Origin: Balneolaceae bacterium
Lineage (GTDB): Bacteria > Bacteroidota > Rhodothermia > Balneolales > Balneolaceae
NCBI GenBank assembly: GCA_017795005.1
Contig: CP051242.1
Coordinates: forward strand, 1,054,001-1,118,000
Length of the DNA: 64,000 bases
Direction: 5' to 3'
Part shown: piece by piece, positions 33,316 through 42,170 of the stretch
How the letters are laid out: each line of letters starts with the position of its first letter
How positions within the stretch are numbered: the first letter of the stretch is position 1
The notes under the pieces: generated by a model
What the model saw: the letters and a program-made list of their open reading frames with translations, nothing else
Told to the model about the DNA's origin: nothing
The model's database searches: none
Made by a program: the position numbers and the translations under genes

Positions 33316-35661
33316 ATGAAAAAAATACGAAAAGTGGCAGTATTAGGTTCTGGTGTAATGGGCAGCCAGATTGCTGCGCACTGTGTTAATGCCGGGCTAG
33401 AAGTGCTTTTACTTGATCTGAAAAGTGACGACCCAAAACGACCAAACAAAATTGTCGAAGAGAGCATTAAGAAAATTCAGAACCTGAAGCCTGCTCCATT
33501 CGGTCTTCTAAAGTTTGCTTCAAGGATTCAGGTTGGGAATTTTGAAGATGATTTCGGTCAACTTAAAGAAGCTGACTGGATTTGTGAGGTAATTATTGAA
33601 CGAATGGACATCAAGAAAGAAATGATGTCCAGATTAGATTCAATAAGAAGCCCAAGAACAATCGTAAGTTCAAATACATCTGGTTTACCAATTTCTGAAA
33701 TTAGTTCAGATTGTTCAAAGGACTTCAAAGAACATTTCCTGGGAACACATTTCTTCAATCCTCCAAGGTATATGAAATTACTGGAGATTATTCCGACGGA
33801 ATCAACATCTGAAAAAGTAATTTCACATATGAAACGATTTTCGGAGAAAGTGTTAGGAAAGGGAGTAGTTCTCTGTAAAGATACCCCAAACTTCGTCGCT
33901 AATAGAATTGGTGTTTTTTCAATGGCATCAATAATGCCTCATTTTTTTGAGGGAAATTTTCGGGTTGAAGAAATTGATGCATTAACAGGAACTCTTACCG
34001 GTTATTCAAAATCTGCAACTTTCCGAACCGGTGATATCGTTGGGCTGGACGTGATGGCACACGTTTCACGGAATATTCATCCACTTATTCAAGAGGATGA
34101 AATGAAAGATGTTTTTAATCTTCCCGAGAAGTTTGGAGAGATGATTTCGGAAGGAAGATTAGGAAATAAAACGGGACAGGGATTTTATAAAAAAGTTCAA
34201 ACGGAGAAAGGAAGAGAATTTCATGTACTAAATCCTGAGACTCTTGATTATGAACCTCAGAACGAAATTAATAATGAAGTAATAAGTGAAGCAAAAAGCA
34301 TTCGAAAAAAAACAGATCGGTTAAAGTTTCTGAGTTTTCATGAATCTGAAGTAGGTAGTTTTGTTTGGGAAACTCAAAGAGATTTATTGTTATACGCCGC
34401 AAACAGAGTTCCCGAAATATCTGATTCTATTGAATCAATAGACCGGGCAATGAAATGGGGTTTTAACTGGGAGATGGGACCTTTCGAGCGTTGGGATGCC
34501 CTTGGGGTACAAACAGTTGTAGAAAGGCTGACATCAGAAGAAAGAAAGATTCCAGTATTAATTTCAGAATTGAAGAATGCTGGATTTAATTCTTTTTATA
34601 AGGATGGGAAAGTCTTTGATCCTGTTACCAAAACTATGGTAGATCAAACACCGAATGCTGAAGGTGAACTTACAGTAGCAGAAGTAAGGGCATCAAGTCA
34701 CCCTTTTTTCGAAAACGACTCGGCTGCACTGCTGGATATGGGTGATGGAATAGCATTATTTGAATTCAAAACAAAAAATGCTACCCTCGGTTTTGAACTA
34801 GTTAAATCACTTGAAAACTGTCTGGCTTCCGTAGAAAAGCATTTTAAAGCGCTTGTAATAAGTCATGATGGAGATAATTTTGCTTACGGAGCTAACCTGA
34901 TTGAAGCAGTACAGGCAGTTCAGTCAGGTAAATTTGAAGATGTTGTAGCTGCGGTTACAAATTTTCAAAGAACAGCTATCAAATTGAAATATGCTTCCTT
35001 CCCAGTTGTAGCTGCTCCGTTTGGAAGAACTCTGGGTGGAGGAACAGAATTTGTGTTGTATTCTGATCGGGTTGTTGCTCACCATGAATTATATATGGGT
35101 TTGGTTGAGGTTGGTGTAGGCTTGATTCCAGCTGGAGGTGGAACAACAGAGCTTTTGAAAAGAGCAATGAATAAACTTGAGTCTGAAGCAGATCCAATTC
35201 CATTCATTAAAGAAGTTTTTAAAACAATTGGATTAGCAAAAGTCTCAGACAGCGCATTCAGAGCAAAAGAATTAGGATTTTTGAGAGATGAAGATTTGAT
35301 AATTATGAATCGAAATCTTCAACTGGCACTGGCTAAAAAAGAAGCACTTTCAATGGTAGTATCCGGATATCAGCCACCAGCTAAAGAAGAAGTATTAGTT
35401 CTGGGAGAAAAAGTACTTGGTATTTTGAAAACGATGCTTTACGTGATGCATGAGGCTAAATTTGCTACCGATTATGATAAAGTTGTAAGTGGGCGAGTAG
35501 CTAATGTGCTATCTGGTGGTGATTTAAGTGAGCCTCAAATAGTTTCGGAAGATTATCTGTTTAAGCTTGAAAGAGAAGCAATTCTGGAATGTTTTAATGA
35601 TAAAGGTACTCATGCAAGGATTGAACATATGCTTAAAGCAGGTAAACCTCTTAGGAATTAG
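33316..35661 (+). CDS. fadN: FadN-type 3-hydroxyacyl-CoA dehydrogenase / enoyl-CoA hydratase
   Basis: This 781-residue bifunctional beta-oxidation enzyme has the dehydrogenase domain first: Rossmann motif GSGVMGSQIAAHCVNAG near residue 12, SSNTSGLPISEIS, and HFFNPPRYMKLLEIIP with the catalytic His. A second dehydrogenase C-terminal domain follows (about 345-400). The crotonase-type hydratase domain comes last (about 475-700: FPVVAAPFGRTLGGGTEFVL, VEVGVGLIPAGGGTTELLKRA). This order is that of FadN and is the reverse of E. coli FadB. It works with the thiolase FadA downstream. An unusual gene for a four-helix protein lies between the two. Confidence 0.95.
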   Translation: MKKIRKVAVLGSGVMGSQIAAHCVNAGLEVLLLDLKSDDPKRPNKIVEESIKKIQNLKPAPFGLLKFASRIQVGNFEDDFGQLKEADWICEVIIERMDIKKEMMSRLDSIRSPRTIVSSNTSGLPISEISSDCSKDFKEHFLGTHFFNPPRYMKLLEIIPTESTSEKVISHMKRFSEKVLGKGVVLCKDTPNFVANRIGVFSMASIMPHFFEGNFRVEEIDALTGTLTGYSKSATFRTGDIVGLDVMAHVSRNIHPLIQEDEMKDVFNLPEKFGEMISEGRLGNKTGQGFYKKVQTEKGREFHVLNPETLDYEPQNEINNEVISEAKSIRKKTDRLKFLSFHESEVGSFVWETQRDLLLYAANRVPEISDSIESIDRAMKWGFNWEMGPFERWDALGVQTVVERLTSEERKIPVLISELKNAGFNSFYKDGKVFDPVTKTMVDQTPNAEGELTVAEVRASSHPFFENDSAALLDMGDGIALFEFKTKNATLGFELVKSLENCLASVEKHFKALVISHDGDNFAYGANLIEAVQAVQSGKFEDVVAAVTNFQRTAIKLKYASFPVVAAPFGRTLGGGTEFVLYSDRVVAHHELYMGLVEVGVGLIPAGGGTTELLKRAMNKLESEADPIPFIKEVFKTIGLAKVSDSAFRAKELGFLRDEDLIIMNRNLQLALAKKEALSMVVSGYQPPAKEEVLVLGEKVLGILKTMLYVMHEAKFATDYDKVVSGRVANVLSGGDLSEPQIVSEDYLFKLEREAILECFNDKGTHARIEHMLKAGKPLRN

Positions 35662-35673
35662 GGTTGAGTATTG

Positions 35674-35697
35674 AGTTAGGAGTTCAGAGTTATGAGT
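35674..35697. repeat. Left arm of perfect 24-bp inverted repeat around the four-helix gene
   Basis: The 24 bases are exactly complementary to 36054-36077. The arm begins 13 bases after the fadN stop, contains AGTTAGGAGTTCAGAG, and includes the ATG (35692-35694) of the four-helix gene. In RNA the start codon and the ribosome site would lie inside the stem. Confidence 0.95.
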
Positions 35698-36042
35698 GAT
35701 TATAAAAAGCTTGAGATTTGGAAGAGGTCAGTTGTATTAGCCACAGATATCTACAGGCTTACAAGTTTTTTTCCAAATGAAGAAAAGTTTGGATTGACTT
35801 CTCAAATGAGAAGAAGTGTAGTTTCAATCTCTTCTAATATTGCTGAAGGTTCAGGAAGAGGATCAAAGAAGGAATTCATCCAGTTTTTGAATTACGCTTA
35901 TGGATCCGCTTCTGAACTTGAGAGTCAGCTATTGATTTCATCAAATCTTGAGTTTACTACTAAGGAAAATTTTGTAAGTCTGTCTAAAGAACTTGATGAA
36001 ATACAAAAAATGATTTTCGTATTCAGAAATACGCTAAAATGA
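35692..36042 (+). CDS. Four-helix bundle protein (23S rRNA intervening-sequence protein family)
   Basis: The 116-residue protein has the family pattern DYKKLEIWKRSVVLATDIYR at the start, FPNEEKFGLTSQMRRSVVSISSNIAEGSGR in the middle, and a C-terminal helix pair (FLNYAYGSASELESQLLIS and LSKELDEIQKMIFVFRNTL). This small basic helical protein was first seen encoded in intervening sequences of 23S rRNA genes in spirochaetes and Coxiella. Its function is unproven. Here it sits between fadN and fadA and is bounded by a perfect 24-bp inverted repeat, so it looks like a discrete inserted unit that shares the operon transcript. Confidence 0.95.
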   Translation: MSDYKKLEIWKRSVVLATDIYRLTSFFPNEEKFGLTSQMRRSVVSISSNIAEGSGRGSKKEFIQFLNYAYGSASELESQLLISSNLEFTTKENFVSLSKELDEIQKMIFVFRNTLK

Positions 36043-36053
36043 AACGACTACAA

Positions 36054-36077
36054 ACTCATAACTCTGAACTCCTAACT
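36054..36077. repeat. Right arm of perfect 24-bp inverted repeat around the four-helix gene
   Basis: This arm is the exact complement of 35674-35697, starting 11 bases after the stop of the four-helix gene and ending 16 bases before the fadA ATG. The arms would fold the transcript into a long stem closing a loop of about 356 bases, resembling the RNase III-processed stem of rRNA intervening sequences. Confidence 0.95.
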
Positions 36078-36093
36078 AAAAACCTCATAGCTC

Positions 36094-37278
36094 ATGACTA
36101 AAGAAGCATTTATCGTAGTTGCAAAAAGAACTGCATGTGGAAAAGCCAACAAAGGATCGCTTAGGTTTACTTATCCAGACACTCTTGGAGGAGAGGTCAT
36201 TAAAGATTTATTAAAAGAAGTACCCAATTTAGCTCCGGAAGATATTGATGATGTAATCATGGGCTGCGCCTTTCCCGAAGCTTCTCAGGGTCTTAATATT
36301 GCACGACAAATTGCTCTTTTAGGTGATTTACCAGATTCAGTGCCTGGAGTAACCATCAATCGTTTTTGTTCATCAGGTTTACAAACTATCTCAATGGCTG
36401 CTGAACGAATAATAGCAGGTGGAGCAGATGTAATTGTTGCAGGTGGAGTGGAATCTATGAGTATGGTCCCAATGGGAGGGGTATCATTTCAACCCAACCC
36501 AAGATTAGTGGATGACAGACCGGAAGTGTATATCAGCATGGGGCTTACCGCAGAAAATGTTGCAGAGAAATATAAAATCAGTAGAGAAGACCAGGATGCA
36601 TTTGCATATAAAAGTCACCAACGCTCCATCTCAGCGTGGGAGCAAGGAAGATTTAATGACCAGATTACTCCAATTGAAGTTGTTGAAAAGAAAGTCAGTG
36701 CAGAGGGAGAAATCCTTAAAGAAACTTATACCTTCAGTACTGATGAAGGTCCAAGAGCGGATACTTCTATAGAAGTTTTGAATAAACTACGCCCGGTTTT
36801 TAAAGCAGGAGGAAGCGTAACTGCCGGAAACTCATCTCAAATGAATGATGCTGCTTCAGCTGTTTTAGTGATGAGTGGAGATAAAGTAAAGAAACTAGGA
36901 TTAAATCCTATTGCAAGATATGTAGCTTTTGATGTTGCGGGAGTGGCGCCTGAATTTATGGGGATTGGTCCTGTTGAGGCAGTCCCAAAAGTTTTAAAAA
37001 GGGCAGGACTGTCTCTTAATGATATCGATTTAATCGAGCTTAATGAGGCCTTTGCTTCCCAGTCTTTAGCAGTAATACATGAGTTAGGTTTAGATCAGGA
37101 AATTACCAATGTGAATGGAGGTGCAATAGCAATGGGGCATCCTCTTGGATGTACAGGGGCTAAACTTACGACTCAAATTTTACACGAAATGCAGCATAGA
37201 AAATCGAAATATGGTTTAGTAACCATGTGTATTGGTGGAGGAATGGGAGCTGCAGGAATTTTTGAAAATCTAAGTTGA
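36094..37278 (+). CDS. fadA: Acetyl-CoA acyltransferase (thiolase)
   Basis: This 394-residue thiolase cleaves 3-ketoacyl-CoA with CoA in the last step of beta-oxidation. The active cysteine lies in NRFCSSGLQTI (Cys near 92), the His in GGAIAMGHPLGCTGA, and the second Cys in VTMCIGGGMGAAG. AGNSSQMNDAASAVLVMSG and LNEAFASQSLAV are standard. The length and motifs fit the degradative FadA type that pairs with FadN, rather than the biosynthetic PhbA type, but the two are close. The SDR gene starts 4 bases after its stop. Confidence 0.95.
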   Translation: MTKEAFIVVAKRTACGKANKGSLRFTYPDTLGGEVIKDLLKEVPNLAPEDIDDVIMGCAFPEASQGLNIARQIALLGDLPDSVPGVTINRFCSSGLQTISMAAERIIAGGADVIVAGGVESMSMVPMGGVSFQPNPRLVDDRPEVYISMGLTAENVAEKYKISREDQDAFAYKSHQRSISAWEQGRFNDQITPIEVVEKKVSAEGEILKETYTFSTDEGPRADTSIEVLNKLRPVFKAGGSVTAGNSSQMNDAASAVLVMSGDKVKKLGLNPIARYVAFDVAGVAPEFMGIGPVEAVPKVLKRAGLSLNDIDLIELNEAFASQSLAVIHELGLDQEITNVNGGAIAMGHPLGCTGAKLTTQILHEMQHRKSKYGLVTMCIGGGMGAAGIFENLS

Positions 37279-37282
37279 AAAT

Positions 37283-38137
37283 ATGTTTACAGAAGATACT
37301 TTAAGTGGTAAAACCATTTTAATAACAGGGGGAGGAAGTGGTCTTGGTTTGGCCATGGCAAAAGGTTTTGCAAGATCAGGAGCAAATATTGCAATTTGCG
37401 GTAGAACGGAAGAAAAGCTTTTAAAGGCTGTAGACGAAATTAAAAGTGAAAGGGACGGGGCTATTGCCAGATACTACATCACGGATGTAAGAGACCATGA
37501 ATCTGTTAAAATTATGGTTTCTAAAATTGTGGATGATTTTGGTTCAATGGAAGGCCTGGTAAATAATGCTGCCGGTAATTTCTTGTCAGCTTCTGAGGAT
37601 CTTACTCCAGGAGGTTTTAAAGCTATAGTCGATATCGTGCTCCATGGGAGTTTTAATTGTACACATGCATTCGGTAATTATTTGATTGATAACCAAAAGG
37701 AAGGGTCCATTCTTAATATTGTGACAACCTACGCAGAAAGTACTGGATGTGCTTTTGTATTACCTTCAGCATGTAGTAAAGCTGGTGTACTTGCTATGAC
37801 TCGATCATTAGCTTTTGAATGGGCAGAATATGGAATCAGAGTGAATGCAATTGCCCCGGGACCGTTTCCAACAAAGGGAGCATGGTCGCGCTTAGTCCCC
37901 GATAAAATGATTGAAAAATTGTTTATCAAAAAAATCCCAATGAAGAGATATGGAAAACATGAGGAACTTGCCAACTTGGCTACATTCCTCATGTCTGACC
38001 TCGTTCCCTATATTACAGGGGAATCTGTAGTAATTGATGGGGGAGAACGTTTGCAAGCAGGTCAGTTTAATTTTATAAATGACCTAATGTCTCGTAAAAA
38101 GTTAAAAGCAGCATTCAAAGCAATGAAGCCCAAATGA
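37283..38137 (+). CDS. SDR family oxidoreductase, 2,4-dienoyl-CoA reductase-like
   Basis: This 284-residue NADP(H)-dependent enzyme has the cofactor motif TGGGSGLGLAMA (about 15-26), NNAAGNF near 95, and the C-terminal EELANLATFLMSDLVPYITG. The usual SDR Tyr of YxxxK is absent: the position reads SACSK, as in mitochondrial-type 2,4-dienoyl-CoA reductases (DECR), where a different Tyr/Ser arrangement is used. With fadA only 4 bases upstream, the likely job is reducing dienoyl-CoA intermediates of unsaturated fatty acid oxidation. The 187 bases after it hold no gene or clear terminator. Confidence 0.88.
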   Translation: MFTEDTLSGKTILITGGGSGLGLAMAKGFARSGANIAICGRTEEKLLKAVDEIKSERDGAIARYYITDVRDHESVKIMVSKIVDDFGSMEGLVNNAAGNFLSASEDLTPGGFKAIVDIVLHGSFNCTHAFGNYLIDNQKEGSILNIVTTYAESTGCAFVLPSACSKAGVLAMTRSLAFEWAEYGIRVNAIAPGPFPTKGAWSRLVPDKMIEKLFIKKIPMKRYGKHEELANLATFLMSDLVPYITGESVVIDGGERLQAGQFNFINDLMSRKKLKAAFKAMKPK

Positions 38138-38324
38138 TCTAATCTTATATAAAAAGGGCTATAGATATAATTATCACTATTAAACTTAGGTAAAAGACAT
38201 TAGTATATAGTGTAGGTTTGTGTAACCCTAAAAGTCTTTTATTAATAAAGTGTTCCAATCCTAATTTATAGTAATTATTATATAAACTGGTCTTCATTCT
38301 AAACTCAGTTATACTGCAAAGATA

Positions 38325-38720
38325 TTATTCCAGATCCTGAACTTTTTTCTCTAAGGCAGCGATACGGTCTTCAAGTCTTTTGACTGTTAACTCGTATTTG
38401 TCAACATGGAGAACTTTTCCATCTATGATGGTCTCTACCCAAACTTGTTCACCCTTGTCATATTTTGCAGAAGTGATCAGCTCGAAAGAATTTCTGTCAT
38501 AAAGCTTCCAAATACCATGAGGTTTAAATCTTTCGCCGATTTTTAAATATTGACCTTCCTGGAAAATGTTTCCTTTTGCATCTTTATAGATTACATCGTA
38601 GTGATTTCCAATTACATGTGTTACAACTTTACTTTCTTTAGGAGTTTCAATGTGTTGTGCATTGGTAGCTGTAAAAGCAGCAACGATTGAAAAAATGAGT
38701 GTAAAAGTAATTTTTTTCAT
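38325..38720 (-). CDS. Small secreted protein with coiled-coil tail
   Basis: The 131-residue protein starts with a signal peptide (MKKITFTLIFSIVAAFTATNA). The mature part is a short beta region with a MORN-like pattern (VIYKDAKGNIFQEGQY, HGIWKLYDRNSFELITSAKY, WVETIIDGKVLHVDKY), and the end is a heptad coiled coil (VKRLEDRIAALEKKVQDLE). It probably sits in the periplasm and oligomerises through the tail. I recognise no family. It is monocistronic and convergent with the SDR gene. Confidence 0.82.
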   Translation of the reverse strand: MKKITFTLIFSIVAAFTATNAQHIETPKESKVVTHVIGNHYDVIYKDAKGNIFQEGQYLKIGERFKPHGIWKLYDRNSFELITSAKYDKGEQVWVETIIDGKVLHVDKYELTVKRLEDRIAALEKKVQDLE

Positions 38721-38810
38721 GGTAATACCTCTCTAAATTTGTTACCGATCCAATGTTACCAAATTGTTAACAGAAAGTAAAGTAAATATTACCTTAATGT
38801 TTCTTAATTA

Positions 38811-39665
38811 TTAGGAGAATTGTTTTAATCGTTGTTCAACTTTATGGATATGAGTAGATAACCTAAGAGCATCATAGCTGGAATAGACAGATTCTCTGTT
38901 CATTTGAATTGATTTTAAGAATAAAAGCGCCGCCTTTTCTGCAGAGGTAGCGGGATCAAAAACTTGTTTTTCGAAATAAAGTCTGTTGGATTCATTAATT
39001 CTTCCAAGTCTGATGATTTGATTAGGAACATCGCATTCAAGAATCTCATTTTTGTTAGAAATTATTCTTTTGTGCCTATTCTCTGAAGCGCCGGAATACA
39101 CACTTATTGATGCAGAAGCACCATTATCGAATCGTAGGAAGAGATGAATAATTATGGGATAGTTTTCACTGAGATTAATTTTCTTAGCTTCGATGTGATG
39201 AATGCCGCTGTCAATCCATTTTAAACATAACCCAAATTCATCAATCCATAAGTGTTTAAACTCTGTTTCAACATCTACCAGCTGGTTTTTATTAATTTCT
39301 TTTTCAATGTGGATGAAATTTGGGCGCGGCATTTTATCCATCATCCACTGAGTAGCAGGTGCTAATGTAGGCCAATGAGCAAATTGAATAATTACTCCTG
39401 CTTCTTTAGCAGCTCGGTGAATTTTTTCTAGTCGTGTTGTATCCGTGGGTGGCTTTGCAATAAAGAAACAATTAAAACCTTTTTGAATCGCCTCTAACAA
39501 GATATTTAGATTATTCTCGGACTCATCCAGAATAAGACAGGCATCAACAGAGTCTAAATCTTTTAAGGATGGGGTAAGGTCAACTTGACGTACAATACTA
39601 TGAGGTCTTAAATGACCCTCCCAGGCAAGTCCCCTTGTAGCGTCTCCAACAATTCCTACTTTCAT
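38811..39665 (-). CDS. Gfo/Idh/MocA-type oxidoreductase
   Basis: The N-terminal Rossmann half of this 284-residue protein starts MKVGIVGDATRG. The lysine motif FFIAKPPTDTTRLEKIHRAAKEAGV is the E-K-P-like catalytic segment, with A-K-P in place of E-K-P. The C-terminal half has the alpha/beta domain with DSGIHHIEAKKI, where the paired His of the family (D-x-x-x-H) is kept. It is shorter than typical family members (about 330-380), and the first glycine motif is degenerate (GIVGDATRG), so dinucleotide binding may be weakened. The substrate is unknown. Confidence 0.8.
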   Translation of the reverse strand: MKVGIVGDATRGLAWEGHLRPHSIVRQVDLTPSLKDLDSVDACLILDESENNLNILLEAIQKGFNCFFIAKPPTDTTRLEKIHRAAKEAGVIIQFAHWPTLAPATQWMMDKMPRPNFIHIEKEINKNQLVDVETEFKHLWIDEFGLCLKWIDSGIHHIEAKKINLSENYPIIIHLFLRFDNGASASISVYSGASENRHKRIISNKNEILECDVPNQIIRLGRINESNRLYFEKQVFDPATSAEKAALLFLKSIQMNRESVYSSYDALRLSTHIHKVEQRLKQFS

Positions 39666-39738
39666 AAATAAACAGTTTAGTTCTGCTTAAGATGCGTAGG
39701 GTGAGTTAATTTTACAAAAAATTGGTAGATAGGGAATT

Positions 39739-39927
39739 TTAATCGGGCATTACGATGGCTAGAATAAAATAAGCCAGTATAGTAGAGCCGTACATGAAGG
39801 CAAAAATGATGAATAGTATTCTTACAATGGTTGGGTCCCATCCAAGGTAATCTGCTAATCCAGCGCATACTCCGGCAATCATTTTGTCCTTCTTGGATTT
39901 CCTTAATTTAGCAGGCATAACAAACAT
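39739..39927 (-). CDS. PspC domain protein
   Basis: This 62-residue membrane protein is essentially one PspC domain: KLRKSKKDKMIAGVCAGLADYLGWDPTIVRILFIIFAF followed by a second hydrophobic stretch ending in AIVMPD. PspC proteins take part in the phage shock (envelope stress) response. A start four codons in (39918, MPAKLRKS) is equally likely. It stands alone between the oxidoreductase gene and the M56 gene; no pspA is nearby. Confidence 0.93.
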   Translation of the reverse strand: MFVMPAKLRKSKKDKMIAGVCAGLADYLGWDPTIVRILFIIFAFMYGSTILAYFILAIVMPD

Positions 39928-40024
39928 GTTTGGTTTAGATCTCGGGACTGTTACGAGACATCAAACAAGATGTTACAAAAAAAAAGTTTAATTCAAATAA
40001 GAAGAATTAAAAGTGCATTTAGTT

Positions 40025-41773
40025 CTAATCTGTATCACTTAGCCTGAAAACAATTGGAAGTGAATATTGAACTTTTACTTCTTTTCCTCTTTGAATGCCT
40101 GGTTCAAATTTAGCCTCTCTAATAACCCGGAGCGCTTCTTCGTCAGCACCTCCACCAATACCACGTACAATTTTAGGGTCTAGTACATCTCCATTTTCAT
40201 CTACTATAAATTGAAGGATTACTCGCCCCTCGATCCCTGCTTTTCTAGCCTCTTCAGGATATTTTATTTTACTTTGGACCGATCTTATTCCACCTACAAG
40301 TTTTGGCATTTCTTCTACAACAACAAAGTGATCTCCATTATCACTCAATCCTGTATTTTCTGAACCAAAAACTTTTGCAAAACTTAAATCATTTGGGTTC
40401 GGAAATGCAGCCATACGAATGGATCCTTTTAAGCCGGGTTCATGCTTAACCCATAAATCAGCCTCACGATTATTTTCAAGAATATTAGATGCGGCTACCA
40501 TTTCTATTTTAAGTTCATTTATTTCAATATGAATAACATTTTCTGATATAGATCCTGCTAAAGCTGCTCCATCAAACTTTCTGAGCGAAAAAATAAACGT
40601 CCCGTAATTATCTGGTTGAACTCCAATAGCTCCAAGACCAGATACCGAAATTGAACCTGTACCCGAGTTATTGTTATTCAGAACTTCTACACCATTTACA
40701 GATACAGAAAGATTCTCCAAAGTTATTTTTTCACCCTGAATATCTTCAGCACTAAGTGTATCAGGTCCTCTTAAATCCGAGCAGGCAATAGGTAAAGTTA
40801 CTGCCAGAATCATTGTAAAAAAGAAAAGGATACTTCTCTTGATGGAGGTATTATAAAGATTGTGGTATTTCATGGTTTCGATGCGATGTCTTAATGTGGA
40901 TTGTTTAACCGCCATGCTAACTGAAAAACTACCCAGCTCTCTATTCAGGGGCATTAGTTCATATAACATGGAAGCATATTCTTTTAAAGAAAAGCCGGAG
41001 GTACTCAATACTTGCTGGTCGCAGGATATTTCCCGGTATGTTTCTATCTCTCTTGACCCAAAGTGAATCAGCGGGTGAAACCAGAAAATAGATTCAATCA
41101 CAGAGAGTCCGAGTTGTAACAGGTAATCTCCACGTTGAATGTGAACCAGTTCATGCTGAATAGCCATCCGGACTTTCTCATGGTCATCCTTAATATGTTC
41201 TGGGAGAACAATAACCGGAGAATTCCATCCAAATGTGAAAGGAACCATAGGATGTTCATAAAAAGAGAGTTTTATGTGTGCATGTTCTGGAAGGTCAAAT
41301 TCGGAAATGTTCCCAAGCTTTGTTTTTGAAAGGGTAGTATGAAGTTTTCTTAGTCTCAGATAGCTCACCAGCAATCGGAAAATCATGATAAAGCTTACAG
41401 CAAAAATAAATGCCGTTATGAGTCCTATTAAGAAATTAGGCTCGAACCAGTTTGGCGTAAATTCAGACACTTTGTAGCTTGTATCGAGAAAAAAAACTTT
41501 TGGAGCTTCTACCACAAATACGGCCGGATCAAAACGCTCGGCTTCAGTAATTCTAATCATTTTCTGAATAATAAAAGAAGAAAGAAGTCCGACCGGTATA
41601 GCCGCAACTGTAGCCACTCTAAGGTGATAGAGATATATTGGATTTAGCCTTTTGATAGACTTAAGAGTTAGAAAAACAGCTAAAGCAATTAAAGTCCAGA
41701 TAAGTGTTGGAAACCAAAATGAATCCAGGCTTTCCATTCCTATTAATTGTAGAGACTCATACAAAGATTGCAT
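40025..41773 (-). CDS. BlaR1/MecR1-like M56 peptidase with TonB C-terminal domain
   Basis: I start this gene at the ATG 41771-41773 because GGAGG lies 6 bases before it and the stop of blaI 1 base away; the frame extends six codons further to 41791. The roughly 582-residue protein has several N-terminal transmembrane helices and a zinc peptidase motif HELVHIQRGDYL (about 210). A final helix runs into the lipobox-like LPIACSDLRG, then a periplasmic region, and a TonB C-terminal domain at the end (EEARKAGIEGRVILQFIVDENGDVLDPKIVRG). By family, signal sensing leads to cleavage of the BlaI repressor encoded just upstream. Confidence 0.93.
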   Translation of the reverse strand: MQSLYESLQLIGMESLDSFWFPTLIWTLIALAVFLTLKSIKRLNPIYLYHLRVATVAAIPVGLLSSFIIQKMIRITEAERFDPAVFVVEAPKVFFLDTSYKVSEFTPNWFEPNFLIGLITAFIFAVSFIMIFRLLVSYLRLRKLHTTLSKTKLGNISEFDLPEHAHIKLSFYEHPMVPFTFGWNSPVIVLPEHIKDDHEKVRMAIQHELVHIQRGDYLLQLGLSVIESIFWFHPLIHFGSREIETYREISCDQQVLSTSGFSLKEYASMLYELMPLNRELGSFSVSMAVKQSTLRHRIETMKYHNLYNTSIKRSILFFFTMILAVTLPIACSDLRGPDTLSAEDIQGEKITLENLSVSVNGVEVLNNNNSGTGSISVSGLGAIGVQPDNYGTFIFSLRKFDGAALAGSISENVIHIEINELKIEMVAASNILENNREADLWVKHEPGLKGSIRMAAFPNPNDLSFAKVFGSENTGLSDNGDHFVVVEEMPKLVGGIRSVQSKIKYPEEARKAGIEGRVILQFIVDENGDVLDPKIVRGIGGGADEEALRVIREAKFEPGIQRGKEVKVQYSLPIVFRLSDTD

Positions 41774-41774
41774 T

Positions 41775-42152
41775 TCAGTCCTCCATCCCATCGATTAACT
41801 TTTTGATCTGAGCTCGTTCTTCTTCACTTAAATTTTCATTTTTAACAAGCGTTTGAACTAGAGCAGTGGGAGAGCCTTTAAATACTTTTTCGATAAGCTT
41901 ACCAATCAGATTGAATTGTACACTTTCAGGTTCTTGTGCAGCACTATATACATAAGTTACCCCATCTTTTCTGTATTTGAGATACCCTTTATCATTCAGG
42001 TTTTTCATTATGGTCATAACAGTGGTATAAGCCACTTTTCGATCCGAAAGAATTCTTTCCTGTACATCCGCAACAGTTGCTTCCCCCAATTCCCAAACGT
42101 GGTGGAGTATTTCCATTTCAGTTTCACCCAGTGGAGTAAGTGATTTCTTCAT
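41775..42152 (-). CDS. BlaI/MecI family transcriptional repressor
   Basis: The N-terminal winged-helix domain of this 125-residue protein reads LTPLGETEMEILHHVWELGEATVADVQERILSDRKVAYTTVMTIMKNLNDKGYLKY. The C-terminal dimerisation helix holds the usual protease-sensitive region. It represses the M56 operon until the peptidase partner cleaves it. A perfect 20-bp palindrome lies 19 bases upstream of its ATG (42171-42190), the expected operator. The gene is directly followed by the M56 gene and divergent from the photolyase gene at 42257. Confidence 0.95.
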   Translation of the reverse strand: MKKSLTPLGETEMEILHHVWELGEATVADVQERILSDRKVAYTTVMTIMKNLNDKGYLKYRKDGVTYVYSAAQEPESVQFNLIGKLIEKVFKGSPTALVQTLVKNENLSEEERAQIKKLIDGMED

Positions 42153-42170
42153 AATTAAAACGATTTAGTT

